Shown here: one piece after another, positions 21,520 through 33,604 of the stretch
Position numbering within the stretch: the stretch's first letter is position 1
How the letters are laid out: each line of letters begins with the position of its first letter
Assembly (NCBI GenBank): GCA_013368325.1
Contig: JAACJK010000008.1
Location: 1 to 64,000, forward strand
Length of the DNA stretch: 64,000 bases
DNA from: Ephemerocybe angulata
Lineage: Eukaryota; Basidiomycota; Agaricomycetes; Agaricales; Psathyrellaceae
Direction of reading: 5' to 3'
The notes under the pieces: model-generated
What the model saw: only the letters and a program-made list of their open reading frames with translations
What the model was told of the DNA's origin: nothing
Databases searched by the model: none
Position numbers and translations under genes: made by a program

Positions 21520-22330
21520 TGGCGCAATGGCGGACGGCCGCGCCTCGCTTCTATCCCTTACTCGTCTCGTTACCGCCGAAACCGTTTTCGTAACCCTAAT
21601 TCAATCGAGCCCGGTGGGACTGAGCGAGGCCCTGCTGTGTGCCGTGAGGGTAGCGCAATGTGTATTGCGATTTTCGGAGTTCCGGGGAACGGGTCTGTTG
21701 TGATTTTTAGGCTGGAATACCGACGAAGAAATGGGAGAGTACGTACCGAGTCCCAACTCCAATCCCACGCGCCGTCCCCCTCTTGTGATTCCGTGGGCTC
21801 TGTTACGGTAAAATCAATTAGTGAGTGATCAGCGCGGAGCGGGGAAGACTCTGACGTACGGTTTCTAGTGCCGGCAGGCTGAAGGACGGTGGGATGGATT
21901 TTTGGATTTTTGGAGGTCCGGGAAATGGGTCTGCGGTGCATACTAAGGCTTAGATTAGGGACGGGGAGACGGGAATAGACCATGACTTACCCTCAATAAT
22001 CCCTCGTAACACTGAGCCCCTGTCACTGTAGCAAAGTGAATTAGTGAGTGATCGATGCGGAGCCGAGGAAACTTTGACATACCATGTCTGCTGACGGGCT
22101 GATCGGCGCATGGGAGTCGTGACTCGTCAGTGACGAGAGAGTTGCGACATGGACGTAATTCTTACCTTTCTGCGGAATAACGGCGTGCGAGAGGGGCTTG
22201 TCCAAGGCTTGTCTAAGGCTCGTTGGTGACGAGGTGGCTGCGAGAGGGGAAAGTGCGGTCTGGAAGGCTGTAATTTTGATTTTTGGGCGTCCGGGAAATG
22301 GGGTTGAGTGGTCGGTTGATGACGATAAGG
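21520..22330 (-). repeat. Exon-intron-like modules, unit B
   Basis: On the minus strand, exon-like pieces with CCGGAACTCCGAAAATCGC (near 21680) and CCGGACCTCCAAAAATCC (near 21910) alternate with intron-like pieces. One starts GTACGTCAGAGTC and ends ACCGTAACAG (about 21860-21795); the other starts GTACGTACTCTCC and ends ATCACAACAG (about 21745-21695). A third core lies near 22290. The layout matches unit A but with fewer modules. No continuous protein could be built. Confidence 0.45.
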
Positions 22331-23777
22331 ACGAACCCGAGAGCGCTGACTAGAAACTTCAGTACCGAGAATGCGTCGAGATGACTCGGATACGGAACTA
22401 ACTTCACCTGCTGCCTGCATGTCCATGCGTGTGGGTCGTGAAAATCCGTTTTCGAGCGTCCGGCGGTCGAGGTTGGAGTCCCCGTGGGTGTGGCCTAGGG
22501 CGCTTGTGGACGAGGCCGGGTGTGACGATGTATGCTTCTGTGCTCAGGATGCTGTGCTATGGTGGTGGAGTGGGTAGTGTTTCTGCGGAGGATATGAGCT
22601 AGCTACTCACCGTGTGGCTATGGCGTCCGCAAGGTGTGGATGTGTGCTGTCAGAATGTGCCTGATTTCTTGGTCAGTGTGCGATAGGGAGAAGGTAATAG
22701 ACACTCACCGATCGCCGAATTCTTGCATCCCAAACATAGCATGTCGTTGAAGGCCTGCCCGGTGACACGTCAGAAACACAACACAACAGAGGTCAGCATT
22801 GGAGTCTACCTCGAGCCACGCTGGCGAAGTCCTTCTGCCGGTGACTTGAAATCATTTAGCTGAGCGACGTGGCATCGTGAAAGCGTGCTCACCTGTTTCG
22901 TCGCGCCGCAGACTCGATATATCGAGGTCCGGCGAGCGTGAATCGAGGGATGTTGGATTCAGTGTGGGTGCGATTCTGGAGCGGACTTGGCAGGTCCGAG
23001 GGTGAGTCGACGAGTGTTGCGAAGCGTGTCGACGTGGTTAGAAGAAGACGTGTAAGCAGTGAATCAACGGCATGGGCAACGGATATGGTGCGAGTGTCAG
23101 TCGTTCGATTGCTGGCAGAGCCGAATTACCATTGAATTACCAAGTCCGCTAGCCGAGATTGTGTGTGCGCCGGAAATAAGTTTATTGACTCAGGGACATG
23201 AGTGAACGACGCAACGACCGCCGTCAGTGGTGATAAATAATCGCATTCCCTCAAGCTAATTCGTGGTGTACATACAAGGTCTAAATACCTAGGTAAGTCG
23301 GATGAGTGTCACGCTGAAGGACTCGAAGTCCCAGTGGACCAGAAAGGATTGGTCGGAAATATCATGTACGTACCTGACAGCCGGCATGTCCGGTTGCCAG
23401 CGTGGCTGCCAGCATGGCGCCAAGAGGGAGCAGGTCTATATAAACCAGCATGCTTTCGTGCCGTCTCCCCCAACGAAGGGTATTCACCCCAAGTTATGCC
23501 CGGCCATGCTCTGCACCTCCTTCAACAGAGAGATGTATTCATGGTCGCGGGATGGTCGCCCCGGTCTGAAGAGCCTAGATAGATTGTAGAGGGTAAATAA
23601 GTTAGCTGTTTTTTCGTCTTTTTAGCCCCAAATAGACATTTTCTACCCATAAAAAGCAATTCCCGACGAACGTCGCATCACAGCGAGCAAGCCATCAGGC
23701 GAGCCGTAAGTCCACGCCACCAAAGAATAATTCCCCTAAGACTAGTACAGCGGTGACTATCGACATCCCCCGACCAC

Positions 23778-25005
23778 CTAGAGCTTGCCGAGAGCAGGGT
23801 TGGTGGTGGACTGGCCAGCGGCCTTGGCGCGCTTGCGGAGCATCTGGGTGGACTTGTTGCCACGGAGTCCTCCACCCCACTGGCGACGGGTCTCCTCGTA
23901 CTTGTCGGAGCTAGAACGAACGCGTCAGGACGGGCATCACGAAATAAACGGAGGGTACGAACAAGTTGGCCTTGGCGGCGGAGATGAGGGTGGCGAGGTC
24001 GCGCTGGTCCTCGCTGCGGACGTCCTGGAGGGCGACGACAGCGGCGGACTTCTTGTGGACGACCGTCCCAAGACGGGCCTTGCCCTTGACGATGACGTAG
24101 GGGACACCCATCTTGCGGCAGAGCGCGGGGAGGTAGACGACGAGCTCGATGGGGTCGACGTCGTGGGCGATGACGACGAGGGACGCCTTCTTGGCCTCGA
24201 CGAGGGCGACGACGTGGTTGAGGCCGTATTTCGCGAAGAGCGGCTTCTTGGTGTCCTTGACCTCCTTGCTCTCGGCAGCGGCGGCGGCGGCAGCCTCGAG
24301 ACGGGCCTTCTTCTCCTGCTTGCTCTCAGGGCGGTACTTGTTGAGGAGCTTGAAGAGCTGGGTGGCGGTGTTCTTGTCGAGGGTGTGCGAGAACTGGGCG
24401 ATGGCGGGGGGGACCTTGAGGCGCTGGTTGAGGATGACCTTCTGGCGCTGGAGGCGGACGTATTCGGGCCACTTGACGAAGCGCGTCAAGTCACGGACGG
24501 GCTGGATGTCCTGGCCTGCGCGGTCGTTAGCTCGGTGTTCAACAGCAATGTAATTATAAAATTATCATACCGATACCGAAGTTCTTGGGCTTGGGCTCGA
24601 AGAGAGGGTTCTTCTTGGCCTTGGTGACCTTGCTGGCACCGAAGGGCGCAGCAGCAGGCTTCTTTCCAGTTCCGGCTTTGGGGGGCTGGTCATTGAGACG
24701 AAAGTCAGCAACTCGCTCTTCTCATCGAGAAAAGGTCAACGTTGTACAGCCTTTCGGAGCTCTAGCGTCGCTGCACAGTGCACAGCGACCCAGCAGACAT
24801 GCTTCATCGCTTTGGGTAGAAAGCTCTGCATGTTAATGAATGCTTCAGGATCTTAATAGATTCCTGCGCAAATTGTCAGTGAATCTCAACGTTATCCAGA
24901 TGAAATACGCACCGTCGATCTCGAAACGGTTCATTTCTTCGAGATGCATTCATGCTACTGGTAGAGCTCGTCGAGAGGTACGCCGCATCGTCGCAAACTC
25001 ACCAT
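23778..25005 (-). CDS. RPL8: 60S ribosomal protein eL8 (L7Ae/L8 family), copy B
   Basis: Same structure as copy A: exons 25005-25003, 24685-24571, 24515-23963 and 23910-23778 (804 nt, 267 residues), with the same splice phases. The predicted protein is identical to copies A and C as far as I can read. There are silent differences, such as in the codons of AKYGLNHVV near 24230. The intron between NFGIG and QDIQP differs in sequence from that of A and C while the exons do not, which suggests selection on the protein. Flanking repeat context is as for copy A. All three genes may contribute to eL8 dosage. Confidence 0.95.
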
Positions 25006-25039
25006 TTTTGTCGATAGTCAGGGCTTTGACGCTGTTCAA

Positions 25040-28000
25040 CGACGATGAGGACGAGGAAATGTCACCACCAAAGACTTCAGCTCCGATGGGAAATGCCGAA
25101 CGCATTCGAACCCCGATGAATCAGGGAATCCAAGCGCTGGCCATCTCGGCTGCTGCAACCGTTGCTTCGACGGACGTGTGTGGACAGACAAGACCCTTGA
25201 GCAAAGGAGCAGCAGCGGACACACACACGCACACACACGAGTCGGCGGCGACGATCGAGCTCAGGCGTCGCGTTGATTCCCACGACGTCGCTCGCGTCTT
25301 GCCCGCAACCATCACCTGCGCGCCCTGCGATTGCCCGACTCACAGCCAGACCGTTCCCTCCACGCGACGTGGCTCTTCAGCACAACCCTCGATTCGCCCA
25401 GCAGTTTGAATGCTCGCGGCGCGCTGCAATCGGCCGCATAGGGTGCGATTTTCGTTTTCCGGGGCTTGAGCTTGAGGGAACGCTGCTGAGAGCGATACCC
25501 GCATAAGGTCAGTCCAAGTATACTCGATCCAGATAGGCTATGTTGAACTCACCGTCACAATCTAGGCCCATGTCGCAAGGTCCGATACAGCGCAAAAATC
25601 CAGTCAACTCTGCGAACGGCTTCATATCAGCTCACCAGCGTATCAGCACACTTCCACCCACGGCACAGCAATCGACCCTCAACTCACCAAAGACGATCCG
25701 AGATAAACAAGACCAGCAGCTTCGCAAGGAAGGTCAGTCCATCAAGTTCACGTCGAGGGTTAGACTGTTCTCACCATTATCTAGAGTATCGCGGGCAACA
25801 GACCTTGAGTGGACGACGATACCTCACGACAGTCGCCATCGACGGAGAACTGGCCCGACGCGCACAATCAGCACAACAATCTCAGAACAAATCCGCGCCT
25901 CACGACTAACCGCTGCGTGGAACGAGATCTGGCCACGACAGACAAGGTCAGTCCTTCACGTTCACGCCAATAATGGGACCGTACTCACCAGTCAACAGGG
26001 CATACGGTCATCGACGATTACGCAGATTGAAGCTCGCGATCGCTTGCAGGACGAGATGGGAAGACCCGTGGTAGGGCCAAAGCAGCGGTCTCTGGGGATG
26101 GATGCGGTCGTAACGAGCGCGGCTGCTCGAGGAAAGGTCAGTTCCACTCTCGAAAGTCAGAGCAAGTAATACTTACCTGTTCAAATATGCGGCAAATCCA
26201 GTAAGACGCCAGCACGACTTCAGCACGACGTTGCCGATGCGTGGAAAGAGTTGCGAAGGTTCTTCCGGCTATCGCAGACAAGGTCAGTCCATCAAGATCA
26301 TGTCAACGGATGACTCGTACTCACCATTCTACAGAACTGAACGACGATACTTCACGTCGACATCGCCAAAGCGCACAGACAGGACACGCCGAATCAGCAC
26401 AACTATCACAAAACCGCGGTGCACAACTCACACCAGCGCGACGAGATAATGAGGGGCAAGGGGCGCTATAACAGGTAAAGTCAGTCCCCTAGCTTCACAA
26501 TGATGGGTGAACCGTACTCACCATGCGTCCTATCGCATCCTGTAGCGACATGACAACACCTCCCCACAACGGCTCGCGCAGGTGCCGGAATCGGACGCAA
26601 CGAGGCGACGTATTCAACCCCAATGCACGCCGTCTCCGAGTGCGAGGCCCGTTGTCACCACCATGGCGCCTGGAAAGTACGACGCACGCAATCAGCAAGT
26701 CGTCCTATGAGCAAAGGAACAGAAACATCCGACTTACTAGTGCGACTAGCGAGGGCGACGGATGGCTGCGGTACAAAAGGTAAGCTTGTTTCAACGAAGC
26801 GTAGCGGCGCCATACTCACCTTGGCGCAGCCTCTCCACTACACTCTCCGGCATACCACAACGTCAAGGCATGCGCATTGCGATGGAGTTCGGTGTGATGG
26901 TAATGGGGCAAATGAAAGGGCTACGGGATGTCGGTGAGTCAGTCGGTCTATTGAGATTTGGGTTGGACTTACGATCCTCCAGAACCTTGCTGTGCAAGCG
27001 CCGCCGCTCTCATCTCACCGTCCACCACAGCCCTCACAGCCCTCGACTTCGACGACGCGACATGGTGTGAGGCCAAGCGAGCCCCGCAATCTCCCAGAAT
27101 CCCCGTATACATTCCGCCGTCGTCTCGCTGCCTCCGGCAATCCTTGCCTTCATCTACACTTCGCCGGGGCATCGAAATTCCACGAGGGACACGGCGCACT
27201 GTGCCTAGGCTCACGCTGAGCTCAAGGGCAATTCTGAAGGTCAGTGTGTCATCTTAGAAGGGTGTGACGAAAACTCACATTCAAGTTTCATAGCCGACTC
27301 GCCGTCAACGACACGCGCACTGCAGCGTCGACCCGAGGGTTTTCCTGAGGTCGAATGACTGTCATTCACCGACCCCTTGGCCGCTGTGCGCACCACGCCG
27401 AACTCGTTGACGTGCATAGCTGGTGCTTCTGGATGTTGTAGGTCAGTGACATTGCCTCTGCGACATTGTTACGGGCGACTCACAATGCATAGGTTCGTCC
27501 TGTTGAGCCGGCCGGCCGTGGAATGGGGTGGTATCGACACGACGCGCTGCGAGCATGCGGGAAATCGATACAGGTCAGTATGTGGATTGTTAAGCCTTTA
27601 TGCTGTACTCACCTTTGCGTAGTCAACGAGACGCCGTCGATGTGAAAGGATTCTGGGGTGGTGGTGCGATGCTGCTGGCCTTTTCGGCTAGTCAAGGTTA
27701 GTAAGTTAGTAACCTGGATCATACGAATTGTTGCGATGATGTACTCACGTTTTCTTGCCTTCTATCCCATGTCAACCATACCCCGTCTCTCATCATCCCG
27801 AAACACGAAGCGACCGAGCGACGGACAAGGGTCTCCTGGCCAGAGTGTTGTCAGCGAGTGAGAACGATAGATAATACTGGACTCACCTTTTGTATACGGG
27901 TCTGCTGTGCTTGTAGAATATCTGGTGAAGTGAAGCGAAAGCTGAGGTTAGTATAGCTGCCATGTAATGTATGAGCCATGTACATACCTTTCTAATGACA

Positions 28001-28290
28001 CAGTTTTGTTGTATTGAAAACGGGCTGCATAGATATGTCAGGAAGCATGCATCGAAAAACGAAGTGAAGACTTACCGAAAATGACAAGTTTCGCAGAGCG
28101 GCGTGCCGTGGACCGAAAGCGGACACACCAGCTTGAACGACGTCGAGCACATGGACGCCGTTGGCAGAGGTCGTCCAAGGGAGAGGGGAATAATAGCAGA
28201 AAGCGAGTAAAGGGTCGCTCAGACGAGTGGTCTAAGCAGACAAGTGAGGTAGAGTGAAGAGGGAGGGAGGGAACTCGCTGAGGAGATGGG
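25040..28290 (-). repeat. Intron-dense array, unit B
   Basis: This is the counterpart of 10850-14151. Minus-strand introns again share GTGAGTACG...GGACTGACCTTG (for example those with donors near 25553, 25772, 25987, 26320 and 26519). The intron after GTATGTACATGG near 27990 matches one in A and one in the inverted copy at 59992. Exons differ from A by substitutions and by indels that shift the frame (for instance a 7 bp difference in the exon near 27800, against A near 13640). No open product spans the array. The roughly 400 bp nearest eL8 (25050-25420) is the best-conserved part and may be promoter or leader sequence. Confidence 0.5.
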
Positions 28291-29292
28291 GAATTCAGCA
28301 GTGCGCCGTCCTACTCTTATACATTCTCAGCCCACACATCGAAGATCTGGCCAAGCCCACTACCGTACACCCATGCCGACACGTATCCCTCCAAGACCCA
28401 ATGTTATAATTAGACCGGACATCGGGAATGCGTCCAACGCGATATACGCGCCATTCCACCCTCTGCCGTGCATCCGCACCAATACCAAGCGCGAAGATTT
28501 CGATGTTCGGTCTGAGGCGACAGCGGGCGGTCATTTCGGGTGTCTGATGGGGCCTAAGCGAGCCAAGGCGACCGGGATTTGGGCAGGGACGTGCGATTAG
28601 AAGCAATTACGATTGAACGGGGATGAGGAGGAGAGGGTGTGCGATGGGAATGTTTGAATGGAATTCAGTGGGAGGAGGGGTCGGGGATGACTTTCTTGTG
28701 TACTCAGGGGTACTACGAGTATGATATGTACCTACTTGTGCTGTATATGTGGAGGTATTCTGCGCTAATCGTCGTGTTCTGTGATAGTGCGCGCTTCTGC
28801 GCGCGCAACCCTTGAAAGTGCTGCGAGGTTTCCGAGAAACGCATCTGAGGTTCCGCAAGGCCCTCAGGGGTAGTCTCAATTACTGACTCACACATTGAGC
28901 TACCAAAGAAAGCGCCTAGTCCTCAGAAATCGCTGCATTCACATTCACTTACATCTCCATCTCTTCCGTACCTCCCAATCCCGCCGCACTCATTCTCTCA
29001 TGCTCACACTCGGATCCGAGGGAAGTCGTGCGCTTGGCGGCATCAGTACGTATGATATGCTAACGTGAGTAACCTCACATGTCTATATCGACAGGGAAAC
29101 GAGTCTAACGCTGAAATTGTGTTGAAGGGTGTGGGGAGGGCACACTCCCGAGATCTCAGTTCCCCGGGTCTATTTCGCCCTTCAGTCACCAGGGTAGGGC
29201 CATTTCATGCTACGCACCCTGCCTACACCTGATATCACAGAGATTTTACCCACTCAAAGGTCTGGATTAGAGCAGAAAGCGCGTCGATTGAA

Positions 29293-29312
29293 GGGCGCCA
29301 ATTTAAGCGCCC
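29293..29312. repeat. Conserved 20 bp imperfect palindrome, copy C
   Basis: Identical to copies A and B, although flanking bases on both sides have diverged. Confidence 0.6.
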
Positions 29313-29809
29313 GATGACGCGCGTTGGAATTTCTACAAATCGTGACCGATTTTGACCGCGATCTGGCCTGGACTCCACAGGTGATGCTCCCGGGCCTTAC
29401 TACACACCATATAAGCTGTCCAGATGTATGGTATAAGCACGTATTGAGTGCCGAAACTTATGTGCTACTTGTCTCAAGATTCTCGCGAGATTTTGACGTA
29501 TTTTCACAAATTCTCATTGCCACGCAATCCGCATGTGTATTTCGATACCTCGAACGAGGTCTCACCACTACGCAGTGTGCATAACGGTAATGCGAGGCGA
29601 AATCGAGGAGGAGAGTATCCTCCGGGAATCTGGGATCCGGTGTGAGCATCTCATATCCCTTAATTCCCGGGCGCGCGGCAGCGCGCTAACCGAGTACCGT
29701 TCTTAGGGTGCCTTAGGGGTATATCGAGCTGCTAGGTATCATACGGCAGTCGTCAAACATCACGGAAGGCTACATTACGAGTACATTCAGGGCGCGGAAG
29801 GTGGCGCAA

Positions 29810-30610
29810 TGGCGGACGGCCGTGCCTCGCTTCTATCCCTGGCTAGTCTCGTTACCGCCGAGACCGTTTTCGTAACCCCCGGTGGGACTGAGCGAAGCCA
29901 GGCTTTGTGCCATAAGGATAGCGCGATGGATTCTTTGATTTTTGGAGTTCCGGAAAACGGGTCTGTTGTGATTTTTAGGCTGGAATACCGACGAAGAAAT
30001 GGGAGAGTACGTACCGAGTCCCAACTCCAATCCCACGCGCCGTCCCCCTCTTGTGATTCCGTGGGCTCTGTTACGGTAAAATCAATTAGTGAGTGATCAG
30101 CGCGGAGCGGGGAAGACTCTGACGTACGGTTTTCATTGCCGGCGGGCTGAAGGGGATGGTGGGATGGATTTTTCGATTTCTGGAGGTCCGGGAAATGGGT
30201 CTGCGTTGAATATTGAGGCTTGGATTCGGGACGGAGAGGCGGGAATAGACCATGACTTACCCTCAATAATCCCTCGTAACACTGAGCCCCTGTCACTGTA
30301 GCAAAGTGAATTAGTGCGTGATCGACGAGGAGCCGAGGAGAATTTGACATACTGTGTCTGCCGAGGGGCGAAGTGCTGATCGGCGCATAGGAGTCGTCAG
30401 TGACGAGAGAGTTCCGAGATGGGCGTAGTTCTCACCTTGGGCTTGGGTGGCAATAACGCCGTGCGAGAGAGGCTTGTCCAAGGCTCGTTGATGACGAGGT
30501 GGCAGCGAGAGAGAGGGAGACGCCTGAAAAGGTGTAAATTTGATTTTTGGGCGTCCGGAAAATGGGGTTGAGTGGTCGGTTGATGGCGATGGGCACGGAC
30601 CCGAGACCGC
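29810..30610 (-). repeat. Exon-intron-like modules, unit C
   Basis: Minus-strand modules as in unit B: intron-like pieces starting GTACGTACTCTCC and GTACGTCAGAGTC, with exon-like cores near 29950, 30190 and 30560. No continuous reading frame. Confidence 0.45.
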
Positions 30611-32057
30611 TGACTAGAAACTTCAGTTTCGAGAATGCATCGAGATGATACGGCACTGACAATCTCACCTGTATGTCCTGCGCGTGGGTTGCAAAAATCC
30701 GTTTTCGAGCGTCCGGCGGTCGAGGTTGAACCGTGGGTCCATGGCGCTTGTGGACGAGGCTGCGTGTGACGATATGCTTATGTGTTCAGCGTGCTGGGCT
30801 ATGGTGGTCACCGGTGGAGTATTGGTAGCGGTTTTGGGGAATATGAGCTGGTTACTCACAGGGTGGCTCTGGCGTTCGGAAGGCGTCGATCTATATGTTC
30901 AGAAATGCGCCTAATTGCGCGGTCAGCGTGCAGTATTGAGAAGGTAATAGGCACTCACCGGTGGCCGAAAGCTTGCGTGCCAAACGTAGCGTATCGTTGA
31001 AACCGTGCCCGGTGACACGTCAGAGACGCGAGGTCAAGCGTGAGCTGAGCCTGTACCTCGAGGCGCAGTGACGAAGTAACAAGTTCTTGTGTTGCCTGCT
31101 ATGTATTCAGATGAGCTCGACGTTACGAACTGGAGGCCTGCATACCTGGGACGTTGCGAGGCGATGTATCAACTTCCGGTGAGCGAGAACGACGAGCCCT
31201 AGCATGAGGTTAGATGGGTGAGGCTCAGTCGATGAACTCGAAGGACTGACATGGTGTGGAGAGACCCGGGTGAGTGAATCGTGTCGACGTGGTTAGGAGG
31301 GACGTGTCAGGAGTGAAGAAACGGCATGGCCACGAATAATTCGGGTATGGTGCGAGTGTTCAGGAATCAGAATTCGTTGAGCCGAATTATCAAGTCCGTT
31401 AGCCGAGATTGTGTACACCGGAAATAAGTTGATGACTCGGGAGCGACGCGACGACCACCGTACAGGATGAAAAGTAATTGCATTGCCTCGAGACAATTCA
31501 AGGTGTATATACACGGTCTACATACCTAGGGACGAGTGACGAGAGGGAACGAAAGGAAAGCAGACGCGATACCGAGGGCGGAAGAGCAGAACAGTGGTCG
31601 GAAATATCATGTACGTACCTGACAGCCGGCATGTCCGGTTGCCAGCGTGGCCGCCAAGAGGCAGCAGGGCTATATAAACCAGCATGCTTTCGTGCCGTCT
31701 CCCCCAACGAAGGGTATTCACCCCAAGTTATGCCCGGCCATGCTCTGCACCTCCTTCAACAGAGAGATGTACTCATGGTCGCGGGATGGTTACCCCAGTC
31801 TGAAAAGCCTAGATAGATTGTAGAGGGTAAATAAGTTAGCTGTTTTTTCGTCTTTTTAGCCCCAAATAGACATTTTCTACCCATAAAAAGCAATTCCCGA
31901 CGAACGTCGCATCACAGCGAGCAAGCGATCAGGCGAGCCGTAAGTTTGAAGCACTGGCTCCGTTCCATCGTCCTTCTCGGGATCAGGCCACCAGTGCAGC
32001 ACAAATGCAATTCCCCTAAGACTAGTACAGCGGTGACTATCGACATCCCCCGACCAC

Positions 32058-33282
32058 CTAGAGCTTGCCGAGAGCAGGGTTGGTGGTGGACTGGCCAGCG
32101 GCCTTGGCGCGCTTGCGGAGCATCTGGGTGGACTTGTTGCCACGGAGTCCTCCACCCCACTGGCGACGGGTCTCCTCGTACTTGTCGGAGCTAGAACGAA
32201 CACGTCAGGACGGGCGTCACGAAATAAAGGAGGGTACGAACAAGTTGGCCTTGGCGGCGGAGATGAGGGTGGCGAGGTCGCGCTGGTCCTCGCTGCGGAC
32301 GTCCTGGAGGGCGACGACAGCGGCGGACTTCTTGTGGACGACGGTCCCGAGGCGAGCCTTGCCCTTGACGATGACGTAGGGGACACCCATCTTGCGGCAG
32401 AGCGCGGGGAGGTAGACGACGAGCTCGATGGGGTCGACGTCGTGGGCGATGACGACGAGGGACGCCTTCTTGGCCTCGACGAGGGCCACGACATGGTTGA
32501 GGCCGTATTTCGCGAAGAGCGGCTTCTTGGTGTCCTTGACCTCCTTGCTCTCGGCAGCGGCGGCGGCGGCAGCCTCGAGACGGGCCTTCTTCTCCTGCTT
32601 GCTCTCAGGGCGGTACTTGTTGAGGAGCTTGAAGAGCTGGGTGGCGGTGTTCTTGTCGAGGGTGTGCGAGAACTGGGCGATGGCGGGGGGAACCTTGAGG
32701 CGCTGGTTGAGGATGACCTTCTGGCGCTGGAGGCGGACGTATTCGGGCCACTTGACGAAGCGCGTCAAGTCACGGACGGGCTGGATGTCCTGGCCTGCGG
32801 AATCGTCAGCGTTGCGGGTCAAAACTATGGCATTCCTAGATTCGTACCGATACCGAAGTTCTTGGGCTTGGGCTCGAAGAGCGGGTTCTTCTTGGCCTTG
32901 GTGACCTTGCTGGCACCGAAGGGCGCAGCAGCGGGCTTCTTTCCAGTTCCGGCTTTGGGGGGCTGGTCATTGAGACGAAAGTCAGCAACTCGCTCTTCTC
33001 ATCGAGAAAAGGTCAACGTTGTACAGCCTTTCGGAGCTCTAGCGTCGCTGCACAATGCACAGCGACCCAGCAGATATGCTTCATCGCTTTGGGTAGAAAG
33101 CTCTGCATGTTAATGAATGTTTCAGGATCTTAATAGATTCCTGCGCAAATTGTCAGTCAATCTCAACGTTATCCAGATGAAATACGCACCATCCATCTCG
33201 AATCGATTCATTTCTTCGAGATACATTCATTCCACTGGTAGAGCTCGTCCAAACGTACGTCGCATCGTCGTAAACTCACCAT
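32058..33282 (-). CDS. RPL8: 60S ribosomal protein eL8 (L7Ae/L8 family), copy C
   Basis: Exons 33282-33280 (ATG only), 32962-32848, 32794-32242 and 32190-32058 give the same 267-residue protein as copies A and B. Only about 130 bp of repeat sequence remain upstream of the ATG before unit C ends at 33414. If this copy is expressed, its promoter must therefore lie in that short stretch or in unique sequence beyond. That makes it a natural test of whether the upstream array matters for eL8 expression. Splice sites are all canonical; the intron after NFGIG uses GTACGA instead of the GTATGA of copies A and B. Confidence 0.93.
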
Positions 33283-33604
33283 TTTAGTCGATAGTCTTGA
33301 GGGCTTTGACGCTGTTCGACGACGATGAGGACGACACCACCAAAGACTTCAATCTCCGATGGGAAATGCCGAACCCAATTCGAACCCCGATGAATCAGAG
33401 AATTTAAGCGCCGGTTTCTTTGCGGTTCCTAGAGCCTTTGTCATATTGGACAGGATCCTTTCAGCAAACGATTAATTTAAGGACCTTCCCAAGTTATCGG
33501 ATTGGTATAAAGAGACAACTGGAGATCCGGCCTTTACTTCCAAAGTGACCCAGGCTAACATATATAAGGGAACAGTGGAATTTTCTCCTTGGATCTTGTT
33601 TTCA

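Larger units (their letters stand above)
20475..28748 (-). repeat. Tandem repeat unit B (about 8.3 kb) carrying eL8
   Basis: The second direct repeat is collinear with unit A: GC-rich block at 20500-20600, palindrome at 21013, modules at about 21520-22330, eL8 at 23778-25005, conserved block and array at 25040-28290, then a junction with unit C at TGTATATGTGGAGG. It lacks the MITE and one module of unit A. Several array splice sites are altered relative to A; for example, the acceptor-side AG near 27760 is changed. Confidence 0.85.
28749..33414 (-). repeat. Tandem repeat unit C (about 4.7 kb), truncated
   Basis: The third direct repeat runs from GTGGAGGTATTCTGCGC to about AATTTAAGCGCCGG. It contains the GC-rich block, palindrome, modules and a complete eL8 gene, then stops within the conserved block upstream of eL8 and lacks the intron-dense array. 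Beyond 33414 the sequence is unrelated to A and B. Confidence 0.85.

Noticed and set aside
33360..33400. GGGTTCGAAT on the minus strand, resembling a tRNA B box
   Set aside because: No A box or cloverleaf could be placed around it, and it lies in the conserved block of the repeat unit. I found no convincing tRNA or rRNA gene in the window.
5474..33414. Possible CRISPR-like or satellite interpretation of the regularly spaced repeats
   Set aside because: Repeats are 50-200 bp, diverged, carry eukaryotic splice signals and surround a nuclear ribosomal gene; there are no short identical direct repeats with unique spacers.
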